This document shows, piece by piece, positions 45,738 to 54,278 of a stretch of 64,000 nucleotides of DNA; the stretch's first letter is position 1, and each line of letters opens with the position of its first letter. The translations under genes were made by a program, and so were the position numbers. Below the pieces are notes generated by a model, which was not told where the DNA came from, did no database searches, and was given only the letters and a program-made list of their open reading frames with translations. Origin of the DNA: Pseudoalteromonas sp. A25 (lineage in GTDB: Bacteria > Pseudomonadota > Gammaproteobacteria > Enterobacterales > Alteromonadaceae); NCBI RefSeq assembly GCF_009176705.1, contig NZ_AP021846.1:900001-964000 (forward strand), read 5' to 3'.

Positions 45738-46391
45738 ATGAGTTTACGAGCCATTTTATTTGATTTTGATGGAACTTTGGTGGATTCAGAAGCGCTCCAT
45801 TTTCAAAGTTGGATGCAAGTGTTAGCACCATGGCAGGTTAGCTATGATGAGTTAACCTTTTGCGATGAATTCTCGGGGGTACCAACCTTGAAGGCTGCCA
45901 ATATTCTTAATCAGCGTCACAGCCTGAATACAGAGCCCCAGTTGTTGGCTGAGCATAAAAACCGTTTATTTATTGATGTTGCAGCAACCATGTCACCAAA
46001 ACTGATGCCTTATGCCAAAGAGGTGCTTCATAAAGCCTGTGAACAATACATTATCGCTTTGGTTACGGGGAGTACGAGAAACGAAGCGCTTCCGGTGTTA
46101 AAACACTATGAGCTTGATGGCTTGTTCTCTTGTATAGTTTGCAAAGATGATGTGTTAAACCCAAAGCCCCACCCTGAACCATATAACAAAGCGCTCTCGC
46201 TACTGGGTGTTAAAGCCTGTGAAGCAGTCGCAATTGAAGATACTCATACTGGATTAAGCTCTGCTACATCAGCGGGTTTAAGAACCATTGTTGTGCCAAA
46301 CCACCACTCTAAGCAACAAAATATGTCACATGCTTCGTATAATGTAGACAACCTGCAGACGGCTTGGGGCGTCATTAACCAACTCGCATAA
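45738..46391 (+). CDS. HAD-superfamily phosphatase, beta-phosphoglucomutase-like
   Basis: Haloacid-dehalogenase hydrolase with cap type C1. Motif I is DFDGTLVDS (Asp9 nucleophile, Asp11), the cap covers about 18-90, motif II is VTGST, motif III is the Lys in NPKPHPEPYNKAL, and motif IV is IEDTHTGLSSATSAG. The KPxPxxY pattern and the overall layout suit the beta-phosphoglucomutase/sugar-phosphatase subfamily. Substrate not readable. Strong ribosome-binding site AAGGAG. Followed by the DNA-ligase gene after about 50 bases. Confidence 0.9.
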   Translation: MSLRAILFDFDGTLVDSEALHFQSWMQVLAPWQVSYDELTFCDEFSGVPTLKAANILNQRHSLNTEPQLLAEHKNRLFIDVAATMSPKLMPYAKEVLHKACEQYIIALVTGSTRNEALPVLKHYELDGLFSCIVCKDDVLNPKPHPEPYNKALSLLGVKACEAVAIEDTHTGLSSATSAGLRTIVVPNHHSKQQNMSHASYNVDNLQTAWGVINQLA

Positions 46392-46444
46392 TGTCGCTTT
46401 TAGACTACATTTTAAGGCTAACTAATGATGCAAGGAGCCTTATT

Positions 46445-47281
46445 ATGAAACGATGGATAATGTACATGTTTACCTGTATTTGCGTGATGTCGCTCGCAAA
46501 TGCACAAACCTCCCCACAAATAGAGTTAGCAAATAAATACCACGCAAATATTCCAATTTCAGATTACCTAGTTAGTGAAAAGTTTGATGGTGTTAGGGCT
46601 ATTTGGGACGGCCAGCAATTATTAACTAAAAGTGGGAATAACATAGCAGTACCACAGTGGTTTGTAGCCTCTTTTGGTCGATTACCACTTGAGGGGGAGT
46701 TATGGTCAGGCTATGGAGAATTTGCATTTGTTAGTCAGGTAGTGCGTTCATCACAAAGCCGAGACTCGGATTGGAGAAAGATCAAATACCTAGTTTTTGA
46801 CTCACCTAATAAAACGCAGTCATTTTTTCAGCGCTATCAGTCATATAAGCGAAACGTTGCCAATATGGGGGTTGAACATGTAAAAGCCATCACACAATGG
46901 CAGTTTTATAACGATCAGCAGCTAAATGATTTTTATCAGCACGTGCTTTCTCGTCAAGGGGAGGGGGTGATGTTGCATCAAAAAGAGGCATTGCATATTG
47001 CAGGGCGTTCAGACCGAGTGCTTAAATATAAACCATATCAAGATGCGGAGGCTATTGTTCTAGGCTACTCACCTGGGCGTGGAAAATACCAAGGCATGAT
47101 GGGCGCACTTAAAGTCGTAAATGAGCAAGGTATCAATTTTAAAATTGGTACAGGCTTTAGTGATGAACTTCGTAGTAACCCGCCACCAATAGGTACTCAA
47201 GTTACATATCGTCATCAAGGGTTTACTAAGTACGGAAAACCGCGCTTTGCTCGTTTTTTACGGGTCAGGGATAAGCTCTAA
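46445..47281 (+). CDS. Exported ATP-dependent DNA ligase (LigE-type)
   Basis: Minimal ATP-dependent DNA ligase with an export signal. The start is ATG at 46445, chosen because AAGGAG lies just upstream and the resulting N-terminus (WIMYMFTCICVMSLANA) is a signal peptide. Adenylation domain: catalytic Lys46 in SEKFDGVRAIW (motif I KxDG), motif III near GELW, motif IV REGEGVMLH-like (SRQGEGVMLH), and motif V LKYKPYQDAEAIV. The OB domain follows (LGYSPGRGKYQGMMGALKV..). There are no accessory domains. Such Lig E proteins in gammaproteobacteria are periplasmic and thought to act on extracellular or incoming DNA. 278 residues fits. Confidence 0.92.
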   Translation: MKRWIMYMFTCICVMSLANAQTSPQIELANKYHANIPISDYLVSEKFDGVRAIWDGQQLLTKSGNNIAVPQWFVASFGRLPLEGELWSGYGEFAFVSQVVRSSQSRDSDWRKIKYLVFDSPNKTQSFFQRYQSYKRNVANMGVEHVKAITQWQFYNDQQLNDFYQHVLSRQGEGVMLHQKEALHIAGRSDRVLKYKPYQDAEAIVLGYSPGRGKYQGMMGALKVVNEQGINFKIGTGFSDELRSNPPPIGTQVTYRHQGFTKYGKPRFARFLRVRDKL

Positions 47282-47367
47282 AGGGATTGTGTGTCAGGGG
47301 ATTTATATTGAATTTTAATTGCTGGCTATGGTAATCTGCGCGACCTTTTTCGCTATGTGAGGTGGCT

Positions 47368-48735
47368 ATGATTGTTGGTTTTGATTATGGAAGTTCGAAT
47401 TGTGCGATAGGCACATTGACATCAGAACAGCGAGTTCAGCTTGTTGAGCTTGAAGCTGAACGTTATTACTTACCCTCCGCCTTGTACGCTCAACATAACG
47501 CACTCGTTGTTGATTTTGTTGCAAGCAAACTTAAAGAAACCGAGTTTGCGGATGATTATATGCAGTCTCGAACTTCTTTACTAAAAGGGATACCTGCAAT
47601 ACGCAATGATTTGGATTTATCTAGTGATGAAACTGGATTACAAATTGGTACTGCAGCGATAGAAGAGTACATCGACTTTCCTGAAGAAGGCTACTTTGTT
47701 AAGTCTCCAAAATCATTCTTTGGTGCAGTAGGGCTTAAGCCACAGCAAATTGCATTTTTTGAAGATATTGCAACAGCAATGATCATGCACATTAAAGCGC
47801 GAGCAGAGCACAAACTTCAGCAAGTCATCACACAGACTGTAATTGGTCGACCTGTGAACTTTCAGGCAATTGGAGGGGAGCAAAGTAATCAGCAAGCGAT
47901 AGACATTTTAACAACGGCTGCTAAACGTGCTGGATTCAAAGAAGTTGAATTCTTATTTGAACCCTTAGCGGCTGGCATTGATTACGAATCTAGGCTGCAT
48001 GAGGACCAAAAGGTCCTTGTGGTAGACATTGGCGGTGGTACAAGTGATTGCTCATTTGTGCAGATGGGTCCAAGCTTTCGTGGGCGAAGTGCACGCGAGC
48101 AGGACTTTTTATCTCATACAGGTAAGCGCCTAGGTGGTAATGATTTAGATATCGCTATGGCCTATCATAACTTCATGCCATTGTGCGGTCTGGGCTCGAC
48201 ACTTAAGTCAGGCTTGCCGATGCCAAACCAGTTATATTGGCAAGCATGTAAAATTAATGATCTTCATCTGCAAAGTGAATTCTATTCGCCATCAAACGGT
48301 CGCTATCTTACATCGATGGTCAGAGATGTGAGTGAACCCAATAAATTAGAAAGATTGTTAAAAATCCAAAGTAGTAAATTGAGCCATCAAGTTGTGCGCC
48401 AAGGAGAGCTGAGTAAAATCTCATTATCGAGTGACACTCAACATATCGCAGCGCTTAATTGCATTGAATCGGCGCTATCTCAAAAAGTCACTCAGGCAGA
48501 CTTTCAGGAGGCTGTTGCTGATAGTTTAAAGCAAATATGTGACTTAGCGCAGGATGCGATAACGAGTGCGCAAACGCAACCAGACGTTATTTATTTAACG
48601 GGTGGAAGTGCGCAATCGCCACTTTTAAAAGCTGCGTTAAATCAGGCGTTGGGTGATATTCCCATGCTCAATGGTGACAACTTTGGCAGTGTCACCGCAG
48701 GATTAACCAAATGGGCACATCAAATCTATAACTAA
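47368..48735 (+). CDS. yegD: Hsp70-family protein YegD
   Basis: Truncated Hsp70-like ATPase without the peptide-binding C-terminal domain. Close to E. coli YegD throughout: MIVGFDYGSSNCAIGT, YFVKSPKSFFGAVGLKPQQ, VIGRPVNFQ, FEPLAAGIDYE, the phosphate-2 loop VVDIGGGTSDCSF, and DVIYLTGGSAQSPL near the end. The ATG at 47368 has GAGGTGG upstream. The cellular role of YegD is not well defined. Confidence 0.95.
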   Translation: MIVGFDYGSSNCAIGTLTSEQRVQLVELEAERYYLPSALYAQHNALVVDFVASKLKETEFADDYMQSRTSLLKGIPAIRNDLDLSSDETGLQIGTAAIEEYIDFPEEGYFVKSPKSFFGAVGLKPQQIAFFEDIATAMIMHIKARAEHKLQQVITQTVIGRPVNFQAIGGEQSNQQAIDILTTAAKRAGFKEVEFLFEPLAAGIDYESRLHEDQKVLVVDIGGGTSDCSFVQMGPSFRGRSAREQDFLSHTGKRLGGNDLDIAMAYHNFMPLCGLGSTLKSGLPMPNQLYWQACKINDLHLQSEFYSPSNGRYLTSMVRDVSEPNKLERLLKIQSSKLSHQVVRQGELSKISLSSDTQHIAALNCIESALSQKVTQADFQEAVADSLKQICDLAQDAITSAQTQPDVIYLTGGSAQSPLLKAALNQALGDIPMLNGDNFGSVTAGLTKWAHQIYN

Positions 48736-48763
48736 CTATAACCTGCACCTGAGGGCAGGTTAG

Positions 48764-49222
48764 CTAGTCAAGTCGCGTGGCTAAATAGCCCTGGTAGTCT
48801 GGGAGGTTGCGCGTTATTACTTGGCTCATACTCGATGAGCTTATGAGTAAATCGGCGGTCACTTCGTTACAGGCCACAGGAATGTTCCACACGGCAGCAA
48901 GCCGTAACAGAGCTTTGACATCTGGGTCATGAGGCTGTGAAGCTAACGGATCCCAGAAAAATATCAGCATATGAATTTGGTGCTCGGCAATCTTAGCGCC
49001 GATCTGTTGATCGCCACCCATAGGGCCACTGAGTAGCTTTTCTACTTTCAGGCCAGTGGATTTCTCAATTACATGACCTGTTGTTCCCGTCGCATAAAGC
49101 TGGTGGTTTTGTAAAACTGCTTTATGAGTTAGGCACCAATGTTTCAATGCGGCTTTTTTGCCATCGTGAGCAACCAGCGCTATGTTTTTGGTTATTGGTA
49201 GAGTTTGTTCAGTTGTTTGCAT
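48764..49222 (-). CDS. mgsA: Methylglyoxal synthase
   Basis: Converts dihydroxyacetone phosphate to methylglyoxal, a glycolytic bypass under phosphate limitation. ALVAHDGKKAALKHW near the N-terminus, ATGTTGHVI, LSGPMGGDQQIGAKI with the catalytic Asp, FFWDPLASQPHDPDVKALLRLAAVWNIPVACN. The ATG at 49222 is preferred over the GTG at 49231. It follows the LysE gene on the same strand with a 5-base gap, so they are probably co-transcribed. Confidence 0.96.
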   Translation of the reverse strand: MQTTEQTLPITKNIALVAHDGKKAALKHWCLTHKAVLQNHQLYATGTTGHVIEKSTGLKVEKLLSGPMGGDQQIGAKIAEHQIHMLIFFWDPLASQPHDPDVKALLRLAAVWNIPVACNEVTADLLISSSSMSQVITRNLPDYQGYLATRLD

Positions 49223-49227
49223 TGTTC

Positions 49228-49857
49228 TCACACTATTAAATTAACCGCTAGGGCAATAAAAATAAGTCCAGATATTCTATCTATCCATAATGGTGCACTT
49301 GGATGGCGACGAAAATAACCAGCTATTTTGTCTCCACCATAAATATATGCACAATCAATAGGAAAGGCGAGTATGGGGTAAAGTAGACCAAAAATTGCAA
49401 GCTGTAGAGTGGCTGAGGAACGGCTTGGATCTACAAACTGTGGAATGAATGCAATAAAAAATAACGCAACTTTTGGGTTTAGAACTTCTGTCATCATGGC
49501 TTGAAGAAACACATTCTTCGACTTTTTTGTACTCACATGTGGTTTGTCTGCACATGCTACTTGCTTTTTGAATGTGTCCTTTAATGTCATTACACCTAAG
49601 TAAACTAAGTAGGCCGCACCAACATAAAGCACTGTGTTGTATGCGGTTTGTGAAGCTTTCAAAATGGCCGTCAGGCCAATAACCGCAAAAATTGTATGTA
49701 TTACCCCACCAGCTGCAAATCCAAGTGCACTTTTCATTCCTGCCTGCCGACCATGGGTGAAAGTTTGTGCCATTAAAAATGCGTTTGACGGGCCCGGAGC
49801 GATGGCAATAATAGAACTGGCAACTAAAAAGGAAATTACAGATTCAGGATTGAGCAT
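49228..49857 (-). CDS. LysE-family amino-acid exporter
   Basis: Inner-membrane protein, 209 residues, about six transmembrane helices. Typical LysE/RhtB opening FLVASSIIAIAPGPSNAFLMAQTFTHGRQAGMKSALGFAAGG, middle VGAAYLVYLGVMTLKD, and F-L-Q-A-M-M-T-E-V-L-N-P-K-V-A-L-F-F. Exports an amino acid or related metabolite; substrate unknown. First gene of a two-gene unit with mgsA. Confidence 0.92.
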   Translation of the reverse strand: MLNPESVISFLVASSIIAIAPGPSNAFLMAQTFTHGRQAGMKSALGFAAGGVIHTIFAVIGLTAILKASQTAYNTVLYVGAAYLVYLGVMTLKDTFKKQVACADKPHVSTKKSKNVFLQAMMTEVLNPKVALFFIAFIPQFVDPSRSSATLQLAIFGLLYPILAFPIDCAYIYGGDKIAGYFRRHPSAPLWIDRISGLIFIALAVNLIV

Positions 49858-49927
49858 TTAAAATTACATAAAGATCAACAATAAAAAATAGTTTAAGTGG
49901 TTTTGAGAAGAAAAGATATGGGTAACA

Positions 49928-49952
49928 AAAAGCGGGCTGAGAAGCCCGCTTA
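49928..49952 (-). terminator. Terminator after the subtilase gene
   Basis: On the minus strand AAGCGGGCT, loop TCTC, AGCCCGCTT followed by TTTGTT. Confidence 0.88.
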
Positions 49953-49968
49953 AAATTAGGTTGGGTTT

Positions 49969-51801
49969 TTAGAACACAACAGTTTGAGTATCAGAACAAA
50001 CAGTTGTACTGCCTTGTTCACACACTTGGTAGATGTAACTACCACCGCCCTTGCCACTGATGCCGTCCGTGTAGCTATTATCATTGCTAGTTGTGACAAT
50101 ATTACTACCATTTCGATAAATATCTACTTGGCTCGTGCTTGCACCTTGCCAATTAAGATCAACATATTTACTACCTCGTTGCTTGTAGCCTGATGCTGTA
50201 AGTTCAATGCTACCTGTGCCTGGGTTTGTTCCATTATCACCACCAGCGCAACCATTTGCTGTTAGGTAAGCATCAGCGTCAGCTGCTTTAACAATACCAT
50301 AGCCAAAATACACATCTTTACCAGCAGCGCCAGCATCTTCCGCCGTTGCTTTAAGTGCTGCACGGATCTCTTGACCTGTACACTCTGGATGGTTTGACCA
50401 TACAAGTGCCGCAATACCTGAAACAGCAGGTGTTGCCATTGAAGTGCCGCTCATGAAGCCATAGTCGCTAGTACCAATATTGATGGTCGCATTAGTTGCT
50501 GAAACCAAAGCTGAGCGGTCTTCAAATGCTGCGCCAACAGCTGGGATAGTTGTTGTATTGGTGTCGCCTAATGTGCCATACAGCATGCCTGCTTCATTAT
50601 TTACAATGATTGCGCCAATGCCGCCAGATGCTTCACAGTTTGCTACTTTGTCATGGAATGAAATATTACCACGGTCAATTAAACAAACTTTACCGGATGC
50701 GCTAGAGTCGATTGCTTCAGCCGTACCCATGAAAAATAAGCTACCCGAAACTGTGCCTGAGTTTTCCATCGCTGAACTGGCCATAACATTACCATCAGCT
50801 GAAAGGCTGGCTGATGTAGCCATACCTGCTGGGTAAGTTGAAAGTGTGTCAACGCCACCTGCAGTTACTTCTACGCAGATGGTTTCATCTTCTGTTGCGT
50901 TTTTACCACGGCCGCTTGCACAGCTTGGAAATTGTGAAAAGTCAGCAATTTCGTTGTTTGCGTCGTTTGCACCAATCATCATAACCGATGGGTAACCTGC
51001 AGGGTATGAGCGCACGTCATTTCCGTCGTTACCTGCCGCAGCCACTACTAGACCACCCGCGGCATTAAAGTTTGCAAACGCATTAGATTCAGTGCTGTTT
51101 GAACCACCGCCACCTAAACTCATGCTGATGATGTTTGCGCCTGCTTGTGAACACAGATTTGCAGCATGCGCTAAGTCAGAAGAGTAACCCCAACCTTCTG
51201 CGTTAAATACCTTGATGATATGCATCGCCACGCCAGGTGCCATGCCAACAACGCCAACGTTGTTATCAGCAGCGCCAATAGTACCTGCTACGTGAGTACC
51301 GTGAGGTCCGCCATGTTCATACCAGTTGCCAGTACCTGAGTCGTTATCACCAGTGATGTTACCCCAGATGAAATCAGGGTTTGAGTTATCAAGACCTGAG
51401 TCGATAACACATACCTTCATGCCTGCATTAGCATTAAAAGTAACTTGGTTAGCTTGAGATTGATAAACTGCATACGGAGTCAGTTGCTGTGTCATAGCAT
51501 CCCCAGCATCATCGTTATAAATGCCAAGAGGTACACGTTTAAAGTCTTGTTCAACAAGCTTAACATGGGGGTTGTTTAGCAGACCTTTAACTTGAGATAA
51601 GTCTTTACCAGAAAATGTTGCTGCGATGAATCCGTCGCCATCGACATGAAGTTGCGCACCTAACTGCTTTGCTAATGCCTTTACAATGCCTTTGTTATTA
51701 TTTTCAACTTGAATGATGTAACGGTCATCTGAAGCCTGTGCGCTTGCTGCTGCACACATACCAGCAAACATGAGTGCTGAAGTGAACTTATTTAGTTTCA
51801 T
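49969..51801 (-). CDS. Secreted S8 subtilisin-like serine protease with PA domain
   Basis: Extracellular protease. Signal peptide (about 1-23), an I9-type propeptide (about 27-90, YIIQVENNNKGIVKALAKQ), the catalytic domain with Asp134 (VIDSGLDN), His167 (HGTHVAGT) and Ser454 (SGTSMATPA), interrupted by a protease-associated (PA) domain at roughly 290-430 (GKVCLIDRGNISFHDKVANCEASGGIGAIIVNN). A C-terminal beta-sandwich (about 530-610, fibronectin-III-like: SKYVDLNWQGASTSQVDIYRNG) may bind substrate. Secretion through the type II system is likely, given GspA/GspB in the window, but this is inference. Single-gene unit. Confidence 0.95.
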   Translation of the reverse strand: MKLNKFTSALMFAGMCAAASAQASDDRYIIQVENNNKGIVKALAKQLGAQLHVDGDGFIAATFSGKDLSQVKGLLNNPHVKLVEQDFKRVPLGIYNDDAGDAMTQQLTPYAVYQSQANQVTFNANAGMKVCVIDSGLDNSNPDFIWGNITGDNDSGTGNWYEHGGPHGTHVAGTIGAADNNVGVVGMAPGVAMHIIKVFNAEGWGYSSDLAHAANLCSQAGANIISMSLGGGGSNSTESNAFANFNAAGGLVVAAAGNDGNDVRSYPAGYPSVMMIGANDANNEIADFSQFPSCASGRGKNATEDETICVEVTAGGVDTLSTYPAGMATSASLSADGNVMASSAMENSGTVSGSLFFMGTAEAIDSSASGKVCLIDRGNISFHDKVANCEASGGIGAIIVNNEAGMLYGTLGDTNTTTIPAVGAAFEDRSALVSATNATINIGTSDYGFMSGTSMATPAVSGIAALVWSNHPECTGQEIRAALKATAEDAGAAGKDVYFGYGIVKAADADAYLTANGCAGGDNGTNPGTGSIELTASGYKQRGSKYVDLNWQGASTSQVDIYRNGSNIVTTSNDNSYTDGISGKGGGSYIYQVCEQGSTTVCSDTQTVVF

Positions 51802-52070
51802 TATTATTATCTCTAGTTCGTTAAAATGAGTAAAGCGATTGTTAAATTCAATTGCTAAATAAATAACAATTGGTTAACGGTGGACAGGTTAGATCGAAAC
51901 CCTTAGGAACGTAAAGAATAATTTATTGCTTTTTTTGGTTAAATTTAGAGTATTTAATTATGTGTATATACGATTTTTGTATTAGTGGAAGTCTAGCGGG
52001 TTACATGGTTTACTATTATAGATACATGATATACAAGGAAAATGATAAGTATATCTATTTGAGTACCTAA

Positions 52071-52088
52071 GTGCGGTCTAAACCGCAC
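52071..52088. repeat. Stem-loop at the end of the Bcr/CflA gene
   Basis: Perfect 7-bp arms GTGCGGT / ACCGCAC around CTAA, which overlaps the stop codon. No T run follows, so it may be a weak terminator or RNA-end structure. Confidence 0.4.
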
Positions 52089-53265
52089 TATGTAAAGCTT
52101 GTTTATTTTTTCCTAACAATACGAGCAAAAATGGCAGTAGCAGTAAGAGGTGTAATGCTAGTTGATAGGGCGCGTCCAAGTGTAATAATTGTGTTAATAA
52201 TACCAAAGCGCCAGCTCCGCTCATTTGCATTACGCCAATAAGTGCAGAGGCTGTACCTGCTTGCTTGGCAAATCCAGAGAGTGCTTTTCCGGCGGCTGCA
52301 CCCAACGAGAAAGCAAAACCGATAGATGCAATATACATTGGTAGCATAAATGCGCTAGGGTGCTCAAAACGGGTGGCCCAAAGCATAATCAAGCCACCTA
52401 CAGTGAAGAGCGTTAAGCCAACAATTAATGCGAGGCGGCTGTGACGTTTGATTAGAAGCGGTGCGGTAAAGCTGGCTACGATGCTTAAAGCGGCATTGCC
52501 GGTAAACCAGGCTGTAAATACAGAAACCGAGCCGTGCAATTGATTCATGATCCATCCAGGTGCAGTTGTAACAAAAACAAGCATGGCAGCCATACCGAGC
52601 ATGGTAATACTGGCATTAAACATGAACTCACCGCTTTTGAGCATAGGATTAAAGCGACTTAGGTTAAGGATGTGTCCCTCATAGAGACTATCGGCGGGTT
52701 TTGTTTCCCGATATAAACACATTAGAAGGACTAGCCCGATGACTGCAAAGCCAGATAGGAAGGTAAAGTTACTGCGCCAACCGAACTCTAGCGTCAGCCA
52801 TGCTCCCAGTAAAGGCGCCAATGCAGGTATAAAGCATACTATACCATTGAGGTAGGTGATCATTTGACCACTGCCTTTGTGTCCAAAACAGTCTCTAACA
52901 ATAGCAAATGCCGCGACGAACGTTGCACATGCACCAAAGCCCTGTAATGCTCTGGCAATCATCATCCAAGTCCAACTCTCTGCTACCGACGCCATAATTG
53001 CACCAATCATAAATAGCGTAATCCCTACACAGGCGACGGGTTTTCTACCGTACTTATCAGCCAACGGCCCAGCAATAAGCTGACCTAAACCCACAGTGAG
53101 CATATAGATACTGATCGTTTGTTGAATTTTGGACTCTGAGACGGCGAGACCATTTTGCATCGCTTGAAAAGCAGGCAAATATAAGTCGATTCCGAGTGGG
53201 CAAAAAATAACCAATAGGGCAAGGATAAAAATAAGCGTTTTGCTAGTTAAATCAGAATGTGGCAT
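52078..53265 (-). CDS. Bcr/CflA-type MFS drug exporter
   Basis: Major facilitator with 12 predicted transmembrane helices. Opens with ILALLVIFCPLGIDLYLPAFQAM and has the inter-helix motif A GPLADKYGRKPV near 66-77, then RALQGFGACATFVAAFAIVRD, all typical of Bcr/CflA proteins that export chloramphenicol, bicyclomycin or other small compounds. Substrate unknown. It is not co-transcribed with a visible regulator. Confidence 0.92.
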   Translation of the reverse strand: MPHSDLTSKTLIFILALLVIFCPLGIDLYLPAFQAMQNGLAVSESKIQQTISIYMLTVGLGQLIAGPLADKYGRKPVACVGITLFMIGAIMASVAESWTWMMIARALQGFGACATFVAAFAIVRDCFGHKGSGQMITYLNGIVCFIPALAPLLGAWLTLEFGWRSNFTFLSGFAVIGLVLLMCLYRETKPADSLYEGHILNLSRFNPMLKSGEFMFNASITMLGMAAMLVFVTTAPGWIMNQLHGSVSVFTAWFTGNAALSIVASFTAPLLIKRHSRLALIVGLTLFTVGGLIMLWATRFEHPSAFMLPMYIASIGFAFSLGAAAGKALSGFAKQAGTASALIGVMQMSGAGALVLLTQLLHLDAPYQLALHLLLLLPFLLVLLGKNKQALHSAV

Positions 53266-53428
53266 GAGGTCTCCTTTTGGCGGCTATTTTAATGCGCGAA
53301 ATTAAAAATAACAGGACAAAGCGCCGGATCGTTTAAATAAAAATGTAAAAGCTATCTAGAGTGTATTTTCTCAACAGGTCGGATGTGTTAATTTGATTTA
53401 AATAATTCGTTTTTTAGAGGTATAAACT

Positions 53429-53893
53429 GTGTCAGCCCCATTACTGAAAATTTATAAAAGAATGCAGTGGCTTCCCTTTGGTCAGTGGCTTTTTAGCAAA
53501 GCCGTATGCCGGAAGGCACCGTATTTTGGCTCAATAAAACCAACCATTACTCAGCTTGAACCAGGGTTATGCTGTGCGACAATTCCAAAGCGTAAAGCGG
53601 TGTTTAACCATATTGGTACTATTCATGCGATAGCGCAGTGTAATTTAGCTGAATTGTGCGCGGGCGTAATGGTGGATGCAACAGTGCCACATAAAACACA
53701 CCGCTGGATCCCAAAGGGAATGACAGTTCAATATCTTAAAAAGGCAGAAACCGACTTAAATGCGCAAGCAAAAATAGTGTTGCCGAGGCAATGGCAAGAC
53801 AAAGAAGATTTAATTGTACCAGTTGAGATTTTTGATAAACAAGGAAATAAAGTCTTTCACGCAGATATCAATATGTATATTACAGCGCGTTAG
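53429..53893 (+). CDS. DUF4442 hotdog-fold protein
   Basis: 154 residues resembling the hotdog-fold thioesterase-like DUF4442 family: I-K-P-T-I-T-Q-L-E-P-G strand, NHIGTIHAIAQCNLAELCAGVM (the central hotdog helix), IPKGMTVQYLKKAETDL, then ADINMYITAR at the end. Starts at GTG with AGAGG 8 bases upstream. May act on acyl-CoA or acyl carrier thioesters, but no catalytic acid can be assigned. Its end overlaps the end of the convergent bactofilin gene by 14 bases. Confidence 0.82.
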   Translation: MSAPLLKIYKRMQWLPFGQWLFSKAVCRKAPYFGSIKPTITQLEPGLCCATIPKRKAVFNHIGTIHAIAQCNLAELCAGVMVDATVPHKTHRWIPKGMTVQYLKKAETDLNAQAKIVLPRQWQDKEDLIVPVEIFDKQGNKVFHADINMYITAR

Positions 53894-54278
53894 TATTTCC
53901 CTTATCTTTTAATGGGGTGATATTTGTCACCTCAGTCTTATGTGTGAGTTTACCTTCAATTAAGGCTCCGGCTTCAATGCTCAAGGTATCGTGAGTAACG
54001 TCGCCATGCACTTTAGCCGTTGGTTCTAACATCACTTTATCAGCATCTATATTACCGTTAACCGTTCCTTTTATTCTTATTCGGTGGGCTTTAACATCGC
54101 CCTCAATGACACCATTTAGGCCAACAATTAGAGTATTTACAACCAGATCACCAATTACCTTACCATCAATTTGTAACTCTCCTTCACAGCGAATGTGACC
54201 CTCTACGACGGTATTGGGAGAGATCAAAGCTGGAACGCCTGATACCGGTTTATCGTTGCCTAATAGATTACTGAACAC
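53880..54278 (-). CDS. Bactofilin (polymer-forming cytoskeletal protein)
   Basis: 132 residues. The central right-handed beta helix (about 25-110) shows the repeating short strands and glycines of bactofilins: LISPNTVVEGHIRCEGELQIDGKVIGDL, then VNTLIVGLNGVIEGDVKAHRIRIKGTV, GALIEGKLTHKTEV. The short N- and C-terminal tails are disordered-looking, as usual. Bactofilins self-assemble without nucleotide and often recruit wall enzymes. The gene overlaps the end of the M23 peptidase gene by 11 bases and is translated after it. Confidence 0.92.
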   Translation of the reverse strand: MFSNLLGNDKPVSGVPALISPNTVVEGHIRCEGELQIDGKVIGDLVVNTLIVGLNGVIEGDVKAHRIRIKGTVNGNIDADKVMLEPTAKVHGDVTHDTLSIEAGALIEGKLTHKTEVTNITPLKDKGNTNAL

